64,000 bases of DNA from Sphingomonas corticis (GTDB lineage: Bacteria > Pseudomonadota > Alphaproteobacteria > Sphingomonadales > Sphingomonadaceae). The stretch spans positions 248,001 through 312,000 of the forward strand of contig NZ_JAAVJH010000001.1 in NCBI RefSeq assembly GCF_012035195.1, given 5' to 3'. The notes beneath the pieces were generated by a model that was given only the letters and a program-made list of their open reading frames with translations, searched no databases and was not told the DNA's origin. Of this stretch, positions 33,248 through 42,187 are shown in pieces (the stretch's first letter is position 1; each line of letters opens with the position of its first letter). A program made the position numbers and the translations under genes.

Positions 33248-35689
33248 TTAGCGCGTCCCCCCGCGCCGCGCATCCGCCTTTTTCGTGCGCAGCGTCGCAT
33301 TGGCCGCCGCGGGATCGTCGGGCCACGGGTGGCGCGGGTAGCGGCCGCGCATCTCCTTCGCCACGGCGATCCAGCTGCCGGACCAGAAGCCGGGCAGGTC
33401 GCGCGTCGTCTGGATCGGGCGCCCGGCCGGCGAGGTGAGCGACAGGACCAGCGGCACCCGCCCCTCGCCCACCACCGGGTGCTCGGCGACGCCGAACAGC
33501 GCCTGCACGCGCAGCTCCACCGTCGGCCCGGCCTCGGCGCCATAGTCGATCGCGTGGGTGCTGCCGGCCGGGCTGGTGAAGTCGGCGGGGGCGAGCCGGT
33601 CGACCTGCCGCATCGCGTCCCACCCGGCGAGCGTGCGCAGTGCGTCGGTCAGCGCGCCGGGCGGGATCACGTCGAGCCGCCGCCGCCCCTCCACCAGCGC
33701 CGGCAGCCACTCGTCCAGCCGCGCCAGCAGCGTCGCGTCGTCCAGCGGCACGCCGGCGAAGGCGGCGCGGCGCCGCAACGCCTGCGCGCCCGCGCTCCAC
33801 GGCAGCAGCGCGAGACCGTGGGCGCGCACGCCCTCCACCAGAGCGGCGGCGATGGCGGCGGGATCGGCGGCGGTGTCGGGGCCGCTCGACAGCCGGATCG
33901 CGCCCAGACGCCGCTCGCGCAGCGGTCGCACGCCGCCGGTGCCGGCGTCGAACTCCGCGGTGCGACGTGTCTCGACCCGCCCGGCGAACAGCACCTCCAC
34001 CGCGGTCGCGTCGATCGCGACGGCGGACAGGATGCGCGCGCCCGCGGCCATGCCCTGCGTCTCCGCCACCGCCAGCCATTCGCTGCGCGCCAGCGGGGAG
34101 GCGGGATCGAGTCGGAAGCCCCGCCCGCCGACCGAGGCCCAGCGTTCGCCGGTCGCGTCGCGGCGGCGTGCGATGCGGTCGGGAAAGGCGAGCGCGATGG
34201 CGGCGGGCAGAGCCGCGGTGTCGGGCATCGGGTGATCGCCCCGCCCCACCGACCTCGCCCACCGCTCCGCCAGCCCGCGCGCCGCCTGCGCCTTCGCGGA
34301 GCGATCGCCGCGCCAGCGCCGCAGCCGCACCTCCAGGTCGGCGTCGGTGCCGCCCAGCCCGCGCTCCTGCAGCAGCACCGCCGCCTCTGCCGCGACGCGC
34401 CGGTCGGGCGCGAGCAGCAGCATGTGCGCCAGCCGCGGTGCCATTGGCAGCGCCGCCATGGCGCGGCCGTGCGCGGTCGGCCGCCCGTCATCATCCAGCG
34501 CGCCCAGGCTCGCCAAGCGCGCGCGCGCCTCCGCCACCGCGGCCTCGGGCGGCGGGTCGATCCAGGCGAGCGCGCGCGGATCGGCGACGCCCCACATCGC
34601 GCTCGCCAGCAGCAGCGCGGAGAGGTCCGCCTCGAGCACCTCCGGCGGGTCGAAGCGCGGCATCCCCGCCGTCGCCGCCGCCTCCCACAGGCGATACGCC
34701 ACTCCGGGCCCCTGCCGCGCCGCGCGCCCGGCACGCTGGATCGCCGCCGCCTGGCTGGCGCGTTCGGTGACGAGCCGCGTCATGCCCGCCGCGCGGTCGT
34801 AGCGCGGACGGCGGGCGAGGCCCGAATCGACCACCACGCGCACGCCGTCCAGCGTCAGGCTGGTCTCGGCGATGCTGGTCGCCAGCACGACCTTGCGCGC
34901 GTCGTCGGGCTCGGCGCGGATCGCTGCGCGCTGCGCGGCGGGATCGAGGCTGCCGTGGAGCCGGTGGACGCGCGTGCCGGCAGGCTCGCCCAGCGCATCG
35001 AACGTCCGCTCGATCTCCGCCACGCCGGGCAGGAACGCCAGGATGCCGCCGTCCGTTTCCGTGAGCGCGCGGCGGACCGTCGCCGCCACTTCCGCCTCGA
35101 TCCGCGCCTCCGCCGCGCGGCCGACGTGGCGCAGCTCCAGCGGGAACGATCGCCCCTCGCTCTCCACCACCGGCGCGTCGCCCATCAGCGCGGCGAAGCG
35201 CGCGCCGTCCAGCGTCGCCGACATCGCGACCAGCCGAAGGTCGGGCCGCAGACCGCCCTGCGCGTCGAGCGCCAGCGCCAGCGCGAAGTCGCCGTCCAGA
35301 CTGCGCTCGTGCACCTCGTCGAACAGGACGGCGGAGACGCCGGCGAGCTCGGGATCCGTCTGGAGCCGGGACAGGAAAATGCCTTCCGTCACCACCGTCA
35401 CTCGCGTCGCTGCCGATCGCTTGCTATCCAGGCGCGTCGCATAGCCGAAGGTGCGCCCCACCGCCTCCCCCGCCAGCGCCGCCATCCGCTCCGCCGCGGC
35501 GCGCGCGGCCAGGCGCCGCGGGCTCGTCACCAGCACCTCGCCGGTGCACCACGGCTGACCGATCAGCGCGGGCGCGACCGCGGTCGTCTTGCCCGCGCCG
35601 GGCGGCGCCACCAGCACCGCATTGGGTCGGTCGCGCAGCGTGGCGAGCAGCGCGGGCAGCACGGCGTGGATGGGCATGACCGGCGTCAT
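33248..35689 (-). CDS. hrpB: ATP-dependent helicase HrpB (DEAH type)
   Basis: The ATG at 35689 gives 813 residues; an ATG at 35677 is also possible. Motif I is LVAPPGAGKTTAVAPALI, motif Ia TSPRRLAARAAAERMA, motif II LFDEVHERSLDGD (DEVH), motif III VAMSATLDGARFA, and motif VI AIQRAGRAARQGPGVAYRLW. HA2 and the HrpB-specific C-terminal domain follow, ending near the family pattern TTRDLPGFWSGSW and RYPRHPWPDDP. The biological role of bacterial HrpB is still vague (RNA or DNA helicase). Length and domain order are normal. It ends 11 bases before the complex I gene. Confidence 0.95.
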   Translation of the reverse strand: MTPVMPIHAVLPALLATLRDRPNAVLVAPPGAGKTTAVAPALIGQPWCTGEVLVTSPRRLAARAAAERMAALAGEAVGRTFGYATRLDSKRSAATRVTVVTEGIFLSRLQTDPELAGVSAVLFDEVHERSLDGDFALALALDAQGGLRPDLRLVAMSATLDGARFAALMGDAPVVESEGRSFPLELRHVGRAAEARIEAEVAATVRRALTETDGGILAFLPGVAEIERTFDALGEPAGTRVHRLHGSLDPAAQRAAIRAEPDDARKVVLATSIAETSLTLDGVRVVVDSGLARRPRYDRAAGMTRLVTERASQAAAIQRAGRAARQGPGVAYRLWEAAATAGMPRFDPPEVLEADLSALLLASAMWGVADPRALAWIDPPPEAAVAEARARLASLGALDDDGRPTAHGRAMAALPMAPRLAHMLLLAPDRRVAAEAAVLLQERGLGGTDADLEVRLRRWRGDRSAKAQAARGLAERWARSVGRGDHPMPDTAALPAAIALAFPDRIARRRDATGERWASVGGRGFRLDPASPLARSEWLAVAETQGMAAGARILSAVAIDATAVEVLFAGRVETRRTAEFDAGTGGVRPLRERRLGAIRLSSGPDTAADPAAIAAALVEGVRAHGLALLPWSAGAQALRRRAAFAGVPLDDATLLARLDEWLPALVEGRRRLDVIPPGALTDALRTLAGWDAMRQVDRLAPADFTSPAGSTHAIDYGAEAGPTVELRVQALFGVAEHPVVGEGRVPLVLSLTSPAGRPIQTTRDLPGFWSGSWIAVAKEMRGRYPRHPWPDDPAAANATLRTKKADARRGGTR

Positions 35690-35790
35690 CGCAGGGGCGG
35701 CATCGCGCCTGTGCGCGACGTCCTCACGCATTGCCGCCGCCCGCGCGGATGCGGTAGGCGTGCGGTCCGCGTGATGGAAAAAGGATCAGC

Positions 35791-36435
35791 ATGTTCAGCA
35801 ATCTGGTCGACCGTCTCAAGGTCCGCTTCGCGCGCGGCGGCGAGTATGACAGCGTCTCGTTGCGGCGTCACTTCGCGCGCAAGCACGACATCGCGATCGG
35901 CCTCTACACGTTTGGTGCGTTCGACCGCTGGCGCATGCCGCCGGGCACGCGCATCGGGCGCTACTGCTCGATCGCACGCAACGCACGGCTGGTGGAGGCG
36001 GACCATCCGGTCGGCAACCTGACGACGCATCCGTTCCTCTACATGCCCGCGTTCGGCGTGACGCAGGCGCAGAAGGAGGCGGTGCCCGGCCAGGTGATCG
36101 AGGACGACGTTTGGCTGAGTCACAACGTCACCGTCCTGCCCGGCTGCAAGCGCATCGGCCGCGGCGCGATCGTCGGTGCGGGCGCCGTGGTGATCGCGGA
36201 CGTGCCGCGCTACGCCGTGGCTGTCGGCGTGCCCGCGAAGGTGGTGCGCTACCGCTTTCCGACCGAGGTTCAGGCCGCCATCGAGGCGACGCGTTGGTGG
36301 GAACTCGACAAGCAGCAGCTCGCCACCGGGCTGCGGGCGGCCCCCGCCTTCGCCACCGCGCCGAGCGCGGAAGGCGCGCGCGCGTTCTTCCGCGCGGTGC
36401 ACGGGCGCGAGCTGGAGATGCCGCCGACCGCCTGA
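35791..36435 (+). CDS. CatB-like O-acetyltransferase (left-handed beta-helix)
   Basis: The 214-residue protein contains hexapeptide repeats: GTRIGRYCSIARNARL, VIEDDVWLSHNVTVLPGCKR, IGRGAIVGAGAVVIADVPRY. It has the loop with the catalytic His of the xenobiotic/Vat acetyltransferase group (EADHPVGNLTTHPFLY). It would transfer acetyl from acetyl-CoA to a hydroxyl on a sugar or small molecule, for example in polysaccharide modification. The true substrate is unknown. It is a single gene between hrpB and adenosine kinase, both on the other strand. Confidence 0.88.
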   Translation: MFSNLVDRLKVRFARGGEYDSVSLRRHFARKHDIAIGLYTFGAFDRWRMPPGTRIGRYCSIARNARLVEADHPVGNLTTHPFLYMPAFGVTQAQKEAVPGQVIEDDVWLSHNVTVLPGCKRIGRGAIVGAGAVVIADVPRYAVAVGVPAKVVRYRFPTEVQAAIEATRWWELDKQQLATGLRAAPAFATAPSAEGARAFFRAVHGRELEMPPTA

Positions 36436-36464
36436 CTCGCGCCGTCCGTCCCCGCGCGAACCGC

Positions 36465-37457
36465 TCACACGCCCGCGGTCAGCGCCTTCAGGTCGGCGAG
36501 CGGCCGCGCGCCGAAATGGCCGATCACCTCCGCGGCGCAGATCGCGCCCAGCGTCAGCGATGCCTTCAGCGACTGGCCCTGTGCCTGGCCGTGGAGGAAG
36601 CCCGCGGCGAACAGGTCGCCCGCGCCGGTGGTGTCGACCACCGCGTCGACCGGCTCCGCGGCGACGCTGACGCGATCCGCGCCGGTGATGGCGCACGCCC
36701 CGCGCTCCGCCAGCGTCACGACGACCAGCGGCACCTTGTCGCGCACCGCGTCGATCGCCGCCTCCGTGTCGCCCGTCTGCGTCAGCGACATGATTTCCGC
36801 CTCGTTGGCGAACAGCACGTCGATCAGCCCGGCGTCGATCAGCTCGATGAAGGCGTCGCGGTGGCGGTCGATCACGAACTCCGCCGACAGCGTGAAGGCG
36901 ACCTTGCGCCCCGCCGCGCGGGCGATGTCGATGGCGGCCCGCATCGCCGCGCGCGGCTCCTCCGGATCCCAGAGATAGCCTTCGAGATAGAGGTATTGGG
37001 CGCCCTCGATCAGCGAGCGGTCCAGCGCGCCGGCCGGCAGGTAGTGCGACGCGCCAAGGAAGGTGTTCATCGTGCGCTGGCCGTCCGGCGTCACGAAGAT
37101 CAGGCAGCGCCCCGTGGTCGGCGCGCCGGTGCGGGCGGCGACGTCGAAGCGGATGCCCGCGGCCTGGATGTCGTGCGCGAACACCTCGCCCAGCTGGTCC
37201 TCGGCCACCTGGCCGATGAAGGCGCAGCGGCTGCCCAGCGCCGCCATGCCGGCGATCGTGTTCGCCGCGGACCCGCCCGACACTTCCTGCCCCGGCCCCA
37301 TCTTCGCGTAGAGGGCGTCCGCCTCTTCCGGCGAGAAGACCAGCGCCATCGCGCCCTTGGTCATCCCGTTCTCCGCCAGGAAGGCGTCGGTGGTGGGCGA
37401 CAGGATGTCGACGATGGCGTTGCCGATGGCGACAACGTCGTATTGCGGTTCGGTCAA
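36465..37457 (-). CDS. Adenosine kinase, PfkB family
   Basis: The 330-residue protein has both PfkB signatures: GGSAANTIAGMAALGSRCAF (about residue 60) and DTTGAGDLFAAGFLHG (about 287), with the catalytic Asp in GAGD. The start MTEPQYDVVAIGNAIVDIL and the lid sequence match the alphaproteobacterial group usually annotated as adenosine kinase. Ribokinase-like alternatives are possible, since few members have been tested. It phosphorylates adenosine to AMP with ATP in the cytoplasm. Confidence 0.9.
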   Translation of the reverse strand: MTEPQYDVVAIGNAIVDILSPTTDAFLAENGMTKGAMALVFSPEEADALYAKMGPGQEVSGGSAANTIAGMAALGSRCAFIGQVAEDQLGEVFAHDIQAAGIRFDVAARTGAPTTGRCLIFVTPDGQRTMNTFLGASHYLPAGALDRSLIEGAQYLYLEGYLWDPEEPRAAMRAAIDIARAAGRKVAFTLSAEFVIDRHRDAFIELIDAGLIDVLFANEAEIMSLTQTGDTEAAIDAVRDKVPLVVVTLAERGACAITGADRVSVAAEPVDAVVDTTGAGDLFAAGFLHGQAQGQSLKASLTLGAICAAEVIGHFGARPLADLKALTAGV

Positions 37458-37585
37458 GGCTGGCTGTTCCTGCGTGAAGCGCGGTCCGTGCGGGAGGCCG
37501 CGGACGAGCGACGGGAGCGATGAGGCGCCCTATCCGTCGCCTATCGCTTGCGCAACCGGGCGCCGCGCCCCATCCCGGCGGCACG

Positions 37586-38254
37586 ATGGTGCGCGCGTTC
37601 CTCCTGTCCCTCGGCCAGCTCGGCGATCGCGTCTTCGTGGCGGTGCTGGCGAAGTCGCTGGCGCTGACGCTGGCGATCTTCCTCGCCGCCGGTGCCGGCT
37701 TGTGGTTCGGCATCGACCGGCTGCTGGCGGACTGGAGCGGGCACGGCGCGCTGGCCGGGGCGGCGGCGCTGGTGCTGACGGTGCTGGGTGCGTGGCTGCT
37801 GTTCCGCGCCGTCGCCATCGCGGTCGTCGGGCTGTTCGCCGACGCCATCGTCGAGGCGGTGGAGCGGCGCCACTATCCCGCCGCCCTGGCGAGCGCGCGG
37901 TCCGTCCCGCTGGCCCGCGGCATCGGCATGGGCCTCGCCTCCGCCGCGCGCGTCGTCGGCATCAACCTGCTGCTCGCGCCCGTGTATGTGGCGCTGCTGG
38001 TGACCGGGGTCGGCACCGCGGCGCTCTTCCTGCTGGTCAACGCCTGGCTGCTCGGCCGCGACCTGACCGACATGGTCGCGGCGCGCCACCTGCCGCGGCA
38101 GGCGCTCGCCGGTGTCCGCGCCGAAACGCGCGGACGGCGCTTCCTCCTCGGCCTCGCCGGCACGCTGCTGCTGACGGTGCCGCTGGTCAACATCCTGGCT
38201 CCCGTGCTCGGCGCGGCGATGGCCACCCACCTCTTCCACGGACACCGCCGATGA
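37586..38254 (+). CDS. EI24/CysZ-like integral membrane protein
   Basis: The ATG at 37586 gives 222 residues; an in-frame ATG at 37520 would add a non-conserved, Pro/Arg-rich head. Four to six hydrophobic helices are seen: LALTLAIFLAAGAGLWFGI, GAAALVLTVLGAWLLFRAVA, NLLLAPVYVALLVTGVGTAA and LLGLAGTLLLTVPLVNILAP. The EI24 family motif region is NAWLLGRDLTDMVAARHLP. CysZ homologues take up sulfate, but members of this branch are untested. The stop overlaps the next start (ATGA). Confidence 0.82.
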   Translation: MVRAFLLSLGQLGDRVFVAVLAKSLALTLAIFLAAGAGLWFGIDRLLADWSGHGALAGAAALVLTVLGAWLLFRAVAIAVVGLFADAIVEAVERRHYPAALASARSVPLARGIGMGLASAARVVGINLLLAPVYVALLVTGVGTAALFLLVNAWLLGRDLTDMVAARHLPRQALAGVRAETRGRRFLLGLAGTLLLTVPLVNILAPVLGAAMATHLFHGHRR

Positions 38255-38613
38255 AGCCGCTCGCGCTCTTCCCGCTCCTCCTGCTCGCCGCCTGCGCCAC
38301 CACGCCGCCGGCCAGCCGCACTGCCGCGCCGCGCATTCCCGTGCCGCTGCCGACCGTCGGGCTGGAGACGGTGATGGGGCAGAACGCCAACGCGCTGGTC
38401 CGGCTGTTCGGCGATCCCGACGCCGACGTGCGCGAGGGCACCGCGCGCAAGCTGCAGTTCGCCAGCACCATCTGCGTGCTCGACGCCTACCTCTATCCGG
38501 ACGGCAAGGCCGAGCCGAAGGTCACATGGCTCGATGCGCGAGAGCGCGACGGCAGCCCGATCGACCGGGCCAGCTGCGTCGCCGCGCTGTCGCGCCGCAC
38601 CGGCGGCAAGTAG
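38251..38613 (+). CDS. Small lipoprotein, unknown function
   Basis: The 120-residue protein has a signal peptide with lipobox FPLLLLAACATTPP (Cys near residue 15) and a Pro-rich linker. The domain reads GLETVMGQNANALVRLFGDP, DVREGTARKLQFASTICVLD, and ends RASCVAALSRRTGGK. Two cysteines in the domain could form a disulfide. The segment LVRLFGDPDADVREGTARK-LQ resembles the SmpA/BamE-like pattern in which a short outer-membrane lipoprotein packs two helices on a sheet; this is tentative. It is coupled to the EI24 protein by a 4-base overlap. Confidence 0.75.
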   Translation: MKPLALFPLLLLAACATTPPASRTAAPRIPVPLPTVGLETVMGQNANALVRLFGDPDADVREGTARKLQFASTICVLDAYLYPDGKAEPKVTWLDARERDGSPIDRASCVAALSRRTGGK

Positions 38614-38659
38614 CCGGAAGGTGTTGCGCGCGCGCGACGAACCGTTACGACCGGCGCGG

Positions 38660-39586
38660 ATGACCAACGCCGCCGACGCCATCACCGCCGAGGGACTGGT
38701 CAAGCGATTCGGCGACCGCCGGGTCGTCGACGGCGTGGACCTGATCGTACCGCAGGGCGCGATCTACGGCGTCCTCGGTCCCAACGGCGCGGGCAAGACG
38801 ACGACGCTGCGGATGCTGCTCGGCATCATCGAACCCGACGCCGGCGCCCGCACGCTGCTGGGCCGCGCGCACCCGCGCGACGCCAGCGACGAGGTCGGCT
38901 ACCTGCCCGAGGAGCGTGGGCTCTACCCCGCGATGAAGGCGAAGGAGGCGATCGCCTTCATGGGTGCGTTGCGCGGGCTCGACTGGCGCACCGGCCGGGC
39001 GCGCGCGGTGGAGATGCTGGAGGCCGCCGGACTGGGCCACGCGGTGGACGAGAAGATCCGCAAGCTGTCGAAGGGCATGGCGCAGCTGGTGCAGCTGCTC
39101 GGCTCGGTGGTCCACCAGCCGCGGCTGATCGTGCTGGACGAGCCGTTCTCGGGCCTCGATCCCGTCAACCAGGAGCGGCTCGAGCGGCTGATCCTGGCGG
39201 AGCGGGACCGCGGCGCCACCATCCTCTTCTCCACCCACGTCATGGCGCATGCGCAGCGATTGTGCGACCGGCTCGCCATCATCGCGCGCGGGCGGCGGCG
39301 GTTCGAGGGAACGGTGGACGAGGCGCGCGGGCTGCTGCCGCAGCAGGTCCACTACGTGCCCCACCACGGCGGCACCGGCCTGTCCGCGCTGCTCCCCCCC
39401 GACGCGCGGGAGAGCGGCGACGGCTGGCGCTTCACCCTGCCCGGCGAGGGGATCGAGCAACTGCTCACCCGGCTGATCGCGGCAGGTCACGGCATCTCCG
39501 GCCTGTCGATCGAGCGGCCCGGCCTGCACGAGGCGTTCGTTCGCGTGGTCGAACAGGCCGATGCCGAGGCGGGAGGCGCCCGATGA
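38660..39586 (+). CDS. ABC transporter ATP-binding protein, NatA-like
   Basis: The 308-residue protein starts at the ATG at 38660. Walker A is GPNGAGKTTTLRMLLG (about residue 40), the Q-loop/EEGLY region is YLPEERGLYPAMK, the signature is LSKGMAQLVQ in place of LSGGQ, Walker B is LIVLDEPFSGLDP and the switch His is in ATILFSTHVM. A DUF4162 C-terminal domain follows. With the coupled permease it would export sodium, a drug or another compound. LSKGM is the usual variant in this NatA branch, so activity is expected. The stop overlaps the permease start (ATGA). Confidence 0.92.
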   Translation: MTNAADAITAEGLVKRFGDRRVVDGVDLIVPQGAIYGVLGPNGAGKTTTLRMLLGIIEPDAGARTLLGRAHPRDASDEVGYLPEERGLYPAMKAKEAIAFMGALRGLDWRTGRARAVEMLEAAGLGHAVDEKIRKLSKGMAQLVQLLGSVVHQPRLIVLDEPFSGLDPVNQERLERLILAERDRGATILFSTHVMAHAQRLCDRLAIIARGRRRFEGTVDEARGLLPQQVHYVPHHGGTGLSALLPPDARESGDGWRFTLPGEGIEQLLTRLIAAGHGISGLSIERPGLHEAFVRVVEQADAEAGGAR

Positions 39587-40827
39587 CCCCGCTGCGCCGC
39601 CAGTGGCGGCAGACGCTGACGATCGCGCGGCGCGATTTCGTCGCCACCGTCTTCACGCCGATCTTCCTCCTCTTCCTCTTTGCCCCGCTCATCATGGCGT
39701 CGTTCGGCGCGATCGGCGGCATGGGCGCGGCCAGCGTGTCCGCGGGATCGACCGACAAGGCGCGGCTCGTGCTGCTGCTGGACGCCGAGGAGGCAGCGGC
39801 GGTGCGCGTCGCCGACGCGCAGCTGCGCCCGCTGTTCTCCGGCGAGGCGCGACCACCCGAGCTGGAGGTGCGCGCGCCGGAGACGGACACCGGGCGGCAG
39901 GCGCGCACCGCATTGGACGATTCGCGCGTCGACGTGCCCGCGGTGATGCGCGGCCCGCTGGCGCACCCGGCGATCGTCTATGCCGCGGGCAGCCGCGACG
40001 GCGCGCGCTACTTGGCGGCGCTGGCGGATCGCGCGGTGCTGGGGCTCGCCGCCGGCGATGCGGTGCGATCGACCGCGCGGATCGAGCGGATCGTCACCAC
40101 CGCGCCGTCGCAGGGCGGGCGCAAGGCGTCGGCCTTCTTCGCCGTCTTCGGCATCTTCTTCCTCACGCTCTTCCTCTCCGGCCAGGTGGTCGGCACCATG
40201 GCGGAGGAGCGCAACAACAAGGTGATCGAGGTGCTGGCTGCCGCGGTCCCATTGGAATCGGTATTTCTCGGCAAGCTGCTCGGCATGTTCGGCGTGGCGG
40301 TGCTGTTCGTCGCGTTCTGGGGGACGATCGTCGCGCAGGGCACGCAGTTCCTGCCGGCCGACGTCGCCTCCGGCCTGCGCCAGGTGGTGCCCGCGGTCGG
40401 CTACGGCTGGTTCGCGCTGCTGTTCGCGGCCTATTTCACGACCGCCTATCTGCTGCTCGGCTCGGTGTTCCTGGGCGTCGGCGCGCAGGCGTCGACCATG
40501 CGCGAGATCCAGATGCTGTCGCTGCCGATCACGATCGTGCAGGTCGCGATGTTCGCGCTGGCCAGCGCGGCCGCGTCGAAGCCGGGGACGTGGGTGGCGA
40601 CGCTGGCGGAGGTGTTCCCGCTCTCCTCCCCCTTCGCCATGGCGGGGCACGCCGCCAACTCGCCCGCGCTCTGGCCTCACGCCGCGGCGCTGGCGTGGCA
40701 GCTGCTGTGGGTGGCGATCTTCATCACCGTGGGTGCGCGGCTGTTCCGCCGCGGCGTGCTCCAGTCGGGCAGCGCCAACCCGTTGTGGAAGCGGCTGCTG
40801 CGGCGGACGGAGACGCTTCCCCATTGA
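39583..40827 (+). CDS. ABC transporter permease, NatB/ABC-2 type
   Basis: The 414-residue protein has one N-terminal span (FLLFLFAPLIMASFGAIGGM), a large periplasmic loop (about 50-170), and five more spans from AFFAVFGIFFLTLFLSGQVV to LLWVAIFITVGARLF. The ABC-2 motif EERNNKVIEVLAAAVP, a cytoplasmic coupling segment, is intact. It is the partner of the preceding NatA-like ATPase, with a 4-base overlap. The overall layout matches NatB of sodium exporters. The substrate cannot be inferred. Confidence 0.9.
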   Translation: MTPLRRQWRQTLTIARRDFVATVFTPIFLLFLFAPLIMASFGAIGGMGAASVSAGSTDKARLVLLLDAEEAAAVRVADAQLRPLFSGEARPPELEVRAPETDTGRQARTALDDSRVDVPAVMRGPLAHPAIVYAAGSRDGARYLAALADRAVLGLAAGDAVRSTARIERIVTTAPSQGGRKASAFFAVFGIFFLTLFLSGQVVGTMAEERNNKVIEVLAAAVPLESVFLGKLLGMFGVAVLFVAFWGTIVAQGTQFLPADVASGLRQVVPAVGYGWFALLFAAYFTTAYLLLGSVFLGVGAQASTMREIQMLSLPITIVQVAMFALASAAASKPGTWVATLAEVFPLSSPFAMAGHAANSPALWPHAAALAWQLLWVAIFITVGARLFRRGVLQSGSANPLWKRLLRRTETLPH

Positions 40828-40879
40828 CACGACTGTCGCTTAGGTTTTCTCTCGCAACCAAAATCAGGAGAGAGGACCG

Positions 40880-42109
40880 ATGGCGACCCTGGCGCGAGAC
40901 GTGGCGGCGCACGACCCCTTGGACGTCAGCCGCGCGGAGCTTTATCGCGACGACGTGTGGCAGCCGGTGTTCGCGCGCGCGCGGTCGGAGGCACCGATCC
41001 ACTATGTCGAGGATTCGGAGTTCGGCCCCTATTGGTCGCTGTCCACGTACAAGCCGATCGTCGAGGTTGAATCGCTGCCCGACCTCTATTCCAGCGAGAA
41101 GGGCGGCTTCACGCTGACCCGCCCGGTGGAGAACGGCGTGACGATGCCGATGTTCATCGGCCGCGACCGCCCGATCCACACCGCGCAGCGCCGCACCGTC
41201 GCGCCCGCCTTCACGCCTTCGGAAATGCAGCGCCTGTCCGTGGACATTCGTCGCCGCACCGCCGAGGTGCTCGACGCGCTGCCGTGGCACAGCGAGTTCG
41301 ACTGGGTCGACACCGTGTCGATCGAGCTGACGACGCAGATGCTGGCCATCCTGTTCGATTTCCCGTGGAAGGATCGCCGCAAGCTGACCGAATGGTCGGA
41401 CTGGATGGGCGACATCGAGCTGTTCCGCGACGAGGGGCTGCGACAGAAGCGGCTGGAGAAGGTCTACGAGGCGGGAGCGTATTTCAAGCGGCTCTGGGAT
41501 GCCAAGGTCGATGCCGAGCCGACGCCCGACCTCATCTCGATGATGATCCACTCGGACGCGATGAGCCACATGGACCATAACGAGTTCATGGGAAATCTCA
41601 TCCTGCTGATCGTCGGCGGCAACGACACCACGCGCAACACGATGTCGGGCCTCGTCTACGCGCTCGACCGCTTTCCGGAGAGCCGGGCGAAGCTGGAGGC
41701 CGACCGCGCGCTGATCCCCAACACGGCGAGCGAGATCATCCGCTGGCAGACGCCGCTGGCGCACATGGCGCGTACGGCGACGCAGGATACGCAGCTGCAC
41801 GGCCACCGCATCCGCGAGGGCGACAAGATCGCGATGTGGTACATTTCCGCCAATCGCGATCGCGAGGTGTTCGGCGACGATGCCGACGATTTCGTCGTCG
41901 ACCGCGCCAACGCCCGCCGCCACCTCGCCTTTGGCCACGGTATCCATCGCTGCGTCGGCGCGCGACTGGCGGAGCTGCAGGTCGGCATCCTGATGGAGGA
42001 GATGGCGGAGCGGCGGATGCGCGTGAACGTGCTGCGCGAACCGGAGCGGGTCGCCGCCTGCTTCGTCCACGGCTATCGCCGGATGCCGGTGGAGATCACG
42101 CGCTACTAG
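40880..42109 (+). CDS. Cytochrome P450 of the CYP153 family (alkane/fatty-acid omega-hydroxylase)
   Basis: The 409-residue protein is soluble. The heme loop FGHGIHRCVGARLAEL has its thiolate Cys at 358, the K-helix ExxR is EIIR (285-288), and the I-helix oxygen-activation motif is GGNDTT (246-251). Several CYP153-specific stretches are visible: APIHYVEDSEFGPYWSL, IVGGNDTTRNTMSG, EIIRWQTPLAHMARTA and DKIAMWYISANRDREV. CYP153 enzymes hydroxylate terminal carbons of alkanes and fatty acids, using ferredoxin and ferredoxin reductase. Neither partner is nearby, so they must come from elsewhere. GAGAGGACC lies before the ATG. Confidence 0.88.
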   Translation: MATLARDVAAHDPLDVSRAELYRDDVWQPVFARARSEAPIHYVEDSEFGPYWSLSTYKPIVEVESLPDLYSSEKGGFTLTRPVENGVTMPMFIGRDRPIHTAQRRTVAPAFTPSEMQRLSVDIRRRTAEVLDALPWHSEFDWVDTVSIELTTQMLAILFDFPWKDRRKLTEWSDWMGDIELFRDEGLRQKRLEKVYEAGAYFKRLWDAKVDAEPTPDLISMMIHSDAMSHMDHNEFMGNLILLIVGGNDTTRNTMSGLVYALDRFPESRAKLEADRALIPNTASEIIRWQTPLAHMARTATQDTQLHGHRIREGDKIAMWYISANRDREVFGDDADDFVVDRANARRHLAFGHGIHRCVGARLAELQVGILMEEMAERRMRVNVLREPERVAACFVHGYRRMPVEITRY

Positions 42110-42187
42110 GGTCTCGCCGCGCCTGAACGCGGGGCGGGCAGGCGACGGGGCTTGACCGGCGGCACGGCACGGGCACAACCCGTTGTC